A stretch of DNA of 64,000 nt, taken from positions 124,001 to 188,000 of the forward strand of contig CANQRG010000001.1 of assembly GCA_947626165.1 (NCBI GenBank), written 5' to 3'. This document shows positions 62,897-64,000 of the stretch, piece by piece. Within the stretch, counting starts at the first letter, position 1. Every line of letters starts with the position of its first letter. The translations under genes and the position numbers were made by a program. The notes below the pieces were generated by a model, which made no database searches, was not told where the DNA came from, and worked only from the letters and a program-made list of their open reading frames with translations. The DNA is from an uncultured Clostridia bacterium. Its GTDB lineage: Bacteria > Bacillota > Clostridia > Oscillospirales > Ruminococcaceae.

Positions 62897-62977
62897 GACA
62901 CATGTGATACTTTATGTATGTAAATCTGATTACGGAACGGGCTTTCTGTGATTTACATATTTAAGTATTCGTGTGTC
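62897..62977 (+). promoter_or_regulatory. Long segmented 5'-UTR hairpin followed by a T-run
   Basis: Nested pairings: GACACA/TGTGTC, ATACTT/AAGTAT, TATGTAAATC/GATTTACATA and ACGGAA/TTCTGT around the loop CGGGCT, separated by small internal loops. TTTTTGTGTG follows at 62978. A smaller hairpin GCAGA-TAAACG-TCTGC lies just upstream. This looks like a regulatory RNA leader with an intrinsic-terminator-like end; it matches no riboswitch class I recognise. Confidence 0.65.
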
Positions 62978-63013
62978 TTTTTGTGTGCTAAAATAAGAAA
63001 AAGGAGATTATTT

Positions 63014-63586
63014 ATGCCAAGAAATCAATTTCAGAGAATGGTTTTCGCTTTTCTGACAGTGCTGATAACAGTTCACGCTTATGTGTTTTTCAGTCTGTAT
63101 GTGGTAAACGGAAACACTCTTATGACAGTCAACGGAACAAACAGCGTAATTTCAGCTATCAATCATCAGGGAGGAGTTTATATGTTCGGCACATATCTTC
63201 CGATATGGGCTGTTGTGATAACAGAGTTTGTTTTGGCTTTTTCACTTGAAATGTATATGGGAAGTCCCTGCTCGTTCAAGCTGGCTTGCAGGGTGTTTGA
63301 TCCTAAAACTTCAAAGCCTATGTATTTTGAAACCGCTATAATCTGTTCAACTGTAGCTCTTATGTGTCCTGCAATGAGCTTTATTGCGGCTCTGCTTTAC
63401 TACCCTTACTACAGCGGATTTAACATTTTTACACTGCTTGCAAATTGGTTAAAGCTTATGTGCTTTAACTTTCCGTTTGCGTTCTTTTCACAGCTGTTTT
63501 TCATTCAGCCGTTGGTTAGAACTCTTTTTAAACTGATTTTCAGAAAGGATATCGCAAATAGAGTATCAAAAGCTGCGGCAGCCTGA
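63014..63586 (+). CDS. Four-helix membrane protein (DUF2798-like)
   Basis: A 190-aa membrane protein starting MPRNQFQRMVFAFLTVLITVH, with four hydrophobic segments (about 10-30, 58-75, 108-132, 145-170). The N-terminal R-x-V-F pattern recalls DUF2798 proteins; function unknown. ATG 63014 follows AAAGGAG by 9 nt; the in-frame start at 62948 overlaps the leader hairpin. It has its own strong promoter and structured leader, and a terminator at 63604-63638. Confidence 0.8.
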   Translation: MPRNQFQRMVFAFLTVLITVHAYVFFSLYVVNGNTLMTVNGTNSVISAINHQGGVYMFGTYLPIWAVVITEFVLAFSLEMYMGSPCSFKLACRVFDPKTSKPMYFETAIICSTVALMCPAMSFIAALLYYPYYSGFNIFTLLANWLKLMCFNFPFAFFSQLFFIQPLVRTLFKLIFRKDIANRVSKAAAA

Positions 63587-63603
63587 TAAGATGTATCAAA
63601 AAA

Positions 63604-63638
63604 AACTCCCTTGGATTTTTTATAAACCCAAAGGAGTT
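63604..63638 (+). terminator. Terminator after the membrane protein gene
   Basis: AACTCC-c-TTGG paired with CC-c-AA-a-GGAGTT, with an A/T loop, followed by ATTTTG. It opens the 414-base gene-free end of the window. Confidence 0.75.
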
Positions 63639-63647
63639 ATTTTGTAT

Positions 63648-63701
63648 CTTTAGCTAAAAGAGCCACCAGTTCTACTGGTGGAAAAAAGCTTTAGTAAAAG
63701 A
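63648..63701. repeat. Hairpin flanked by short direct repeats
   Basis: CTTTAGCTAAAAGA (63648-63661) and CTTTAGTAAAAGA (63689-63701) flank the perfect stem CCACCAG-TTCTA-CTGGTGG (63663-63681). It resembles the subterminal hairpins of IS200/IS605-type elements, but no transposase is nearby. The remaining 63702-63950 is AT-rich with no supported gene. Confidence 0.45.
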
Positions 63702-63951
63702 AAAAATCTAAATATGTTAAGATTGAAAAGGTTTTACAAGACTACTATAAAACATAAAGTTTCTTTAGCTTTTGTTCATTCTGAGAATGGTTAAAAATGA
63801 TTGTTGAGCTTTGAAAGCTGATTACGGGGAACAATATGGTTTTTGTTTGTACTCTCAAATTTACAAATCATTGTTCAATATTCTATTTTAGAAATGTATT
63901 ACGGTAAAATGATTGATTCTTTGTCAGGTATATTTTGGATAGTAAAATTAT

Positions 63952-63980
63952 TTGACAAGATGTAAAGAATTTGTTATACT
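63952..63980 (+). promoter_or_regulatory. Promoter of a gene beyond the window end
   Basis: Perfect TTGACA (63952-63957), a 17-nt spacer and TATACT (63975-63980), followed by GGTGAGGTG. The coding start must lie beyond base 64000. Confidence 0.7.
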
Positions 63981-64000
63981 ATGCAGGTGAGGTGAAATAA

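Overview
The window looks like a chromosomal segment of a low-GC, anaerobic, probably spore-forming member of the Clostridia, most likely an Oscillospiraceae/Ruminococcaceae-type gut or rumen bacterium. The evidence is the IspH-ribosomal S1 fusion and Cmk-PlsC fusion seen in Clostridia, the tepA-ylzJ-spoIIIE order shared with Bacillus, dipicolinate synthase genes (spore core), secreted GH5 cellulases, a 2[4Fe-4S] ferredoxin and strong AGGAGG ribosome binding sites. This assignment is inference; no rRNA or tRNA gene was recognised. No CRISPR array and no intact transposase was seen.

Layout. 1-631: 5' part of an aconitase (minus). 982-3480: two AT-rich secreted proteins (zinc-phospholipase-like and BspA-type LRR). 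3541-3740: repeat-rich spacer. 3895-9512: tepA, ylzJ-like, uppP, ftsK/spoIIIE, a ComEC-type metallo-beta-lactamase and a DUF3006 protein. 9572-15420: RpiR regulator, BaiN-like flavoprotein, cmk-plsC and ispH-rpsA. 15590-19244: an overlapping pair of ABC exporter half-transporters. 19462-23345: tandem paralogous GH5 cellulases. 23488-28529 (minus): tadA, then the str operon read in the order rpsL-rpsG-fusA-tuf. 28735-30209 (minus): dipicolinate synthase spoVFAB. 30409-37089: nucleoside kinase-like gene, rpe, a mecA-like gene, a GDSL esterase, a 58-aa gene, pdxY-like, pyrK and pyrD. 37282-41658: a minus-strand block (two HAD proteins, DUF4037, P-loop kinase, crcB, GNAT) bounded by a 50-bp direct repeat of the start of the downstream PfkB kinase gene. 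41678-44167: that kinase, an AbrB-like regulator and an acyltransferase. 44330-47745: ilvB-ilvN-ilvC. 47990-53548: trmB, galK, HD protein, ferredoxin, L,D-transpeptidase, flavin reductase. 54131-62784: argG-argH-argC-(phosphatase)-argJ-argB-argD-argF. 63014-63586: a small membrane protein with a strikingly structured leader.

How the genes work together. ArgJ, B, C, D, F, G and H make a complete glutamate-to-arginine route in one direction, started by a clear promoter before argG. IlvBN and IlvC give the first two common steps of branched-chain amino acid synthesis. PyrK and PyrD form the NAD-linked dihydroorotate dehydrogenase. The str operon supplies S12, S7, EF-G and EF-Tu. The cellulases fit a plant-fibre diet. 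DpaAB makes the spore solute dipicolinate, and TepA/YlzJ/SpoIIIE are neighbours in other endospore formers.

The least ordinary parts are non-coding or accessory: the repeat-bounded block at 37.2-41.7 kb, an 81-nt multi-segment hairpin before the 63014 gene, a perfect 20-bp palindrome wedged between ribosome binding site and start codon of the RpiR gene, a family of 7-nt-periodic intergenic repeats at four places (one of which appears to split a duplicated ilvC leader), a promoter/18-codon ORF/terminator unit at 34.0-34.2 kb, and a G8 tract with an 11-codon ORF before the ABC pair. No complete new system can be proven from sequence alone; the strongest candidates are the inserted block and the structured leaders.
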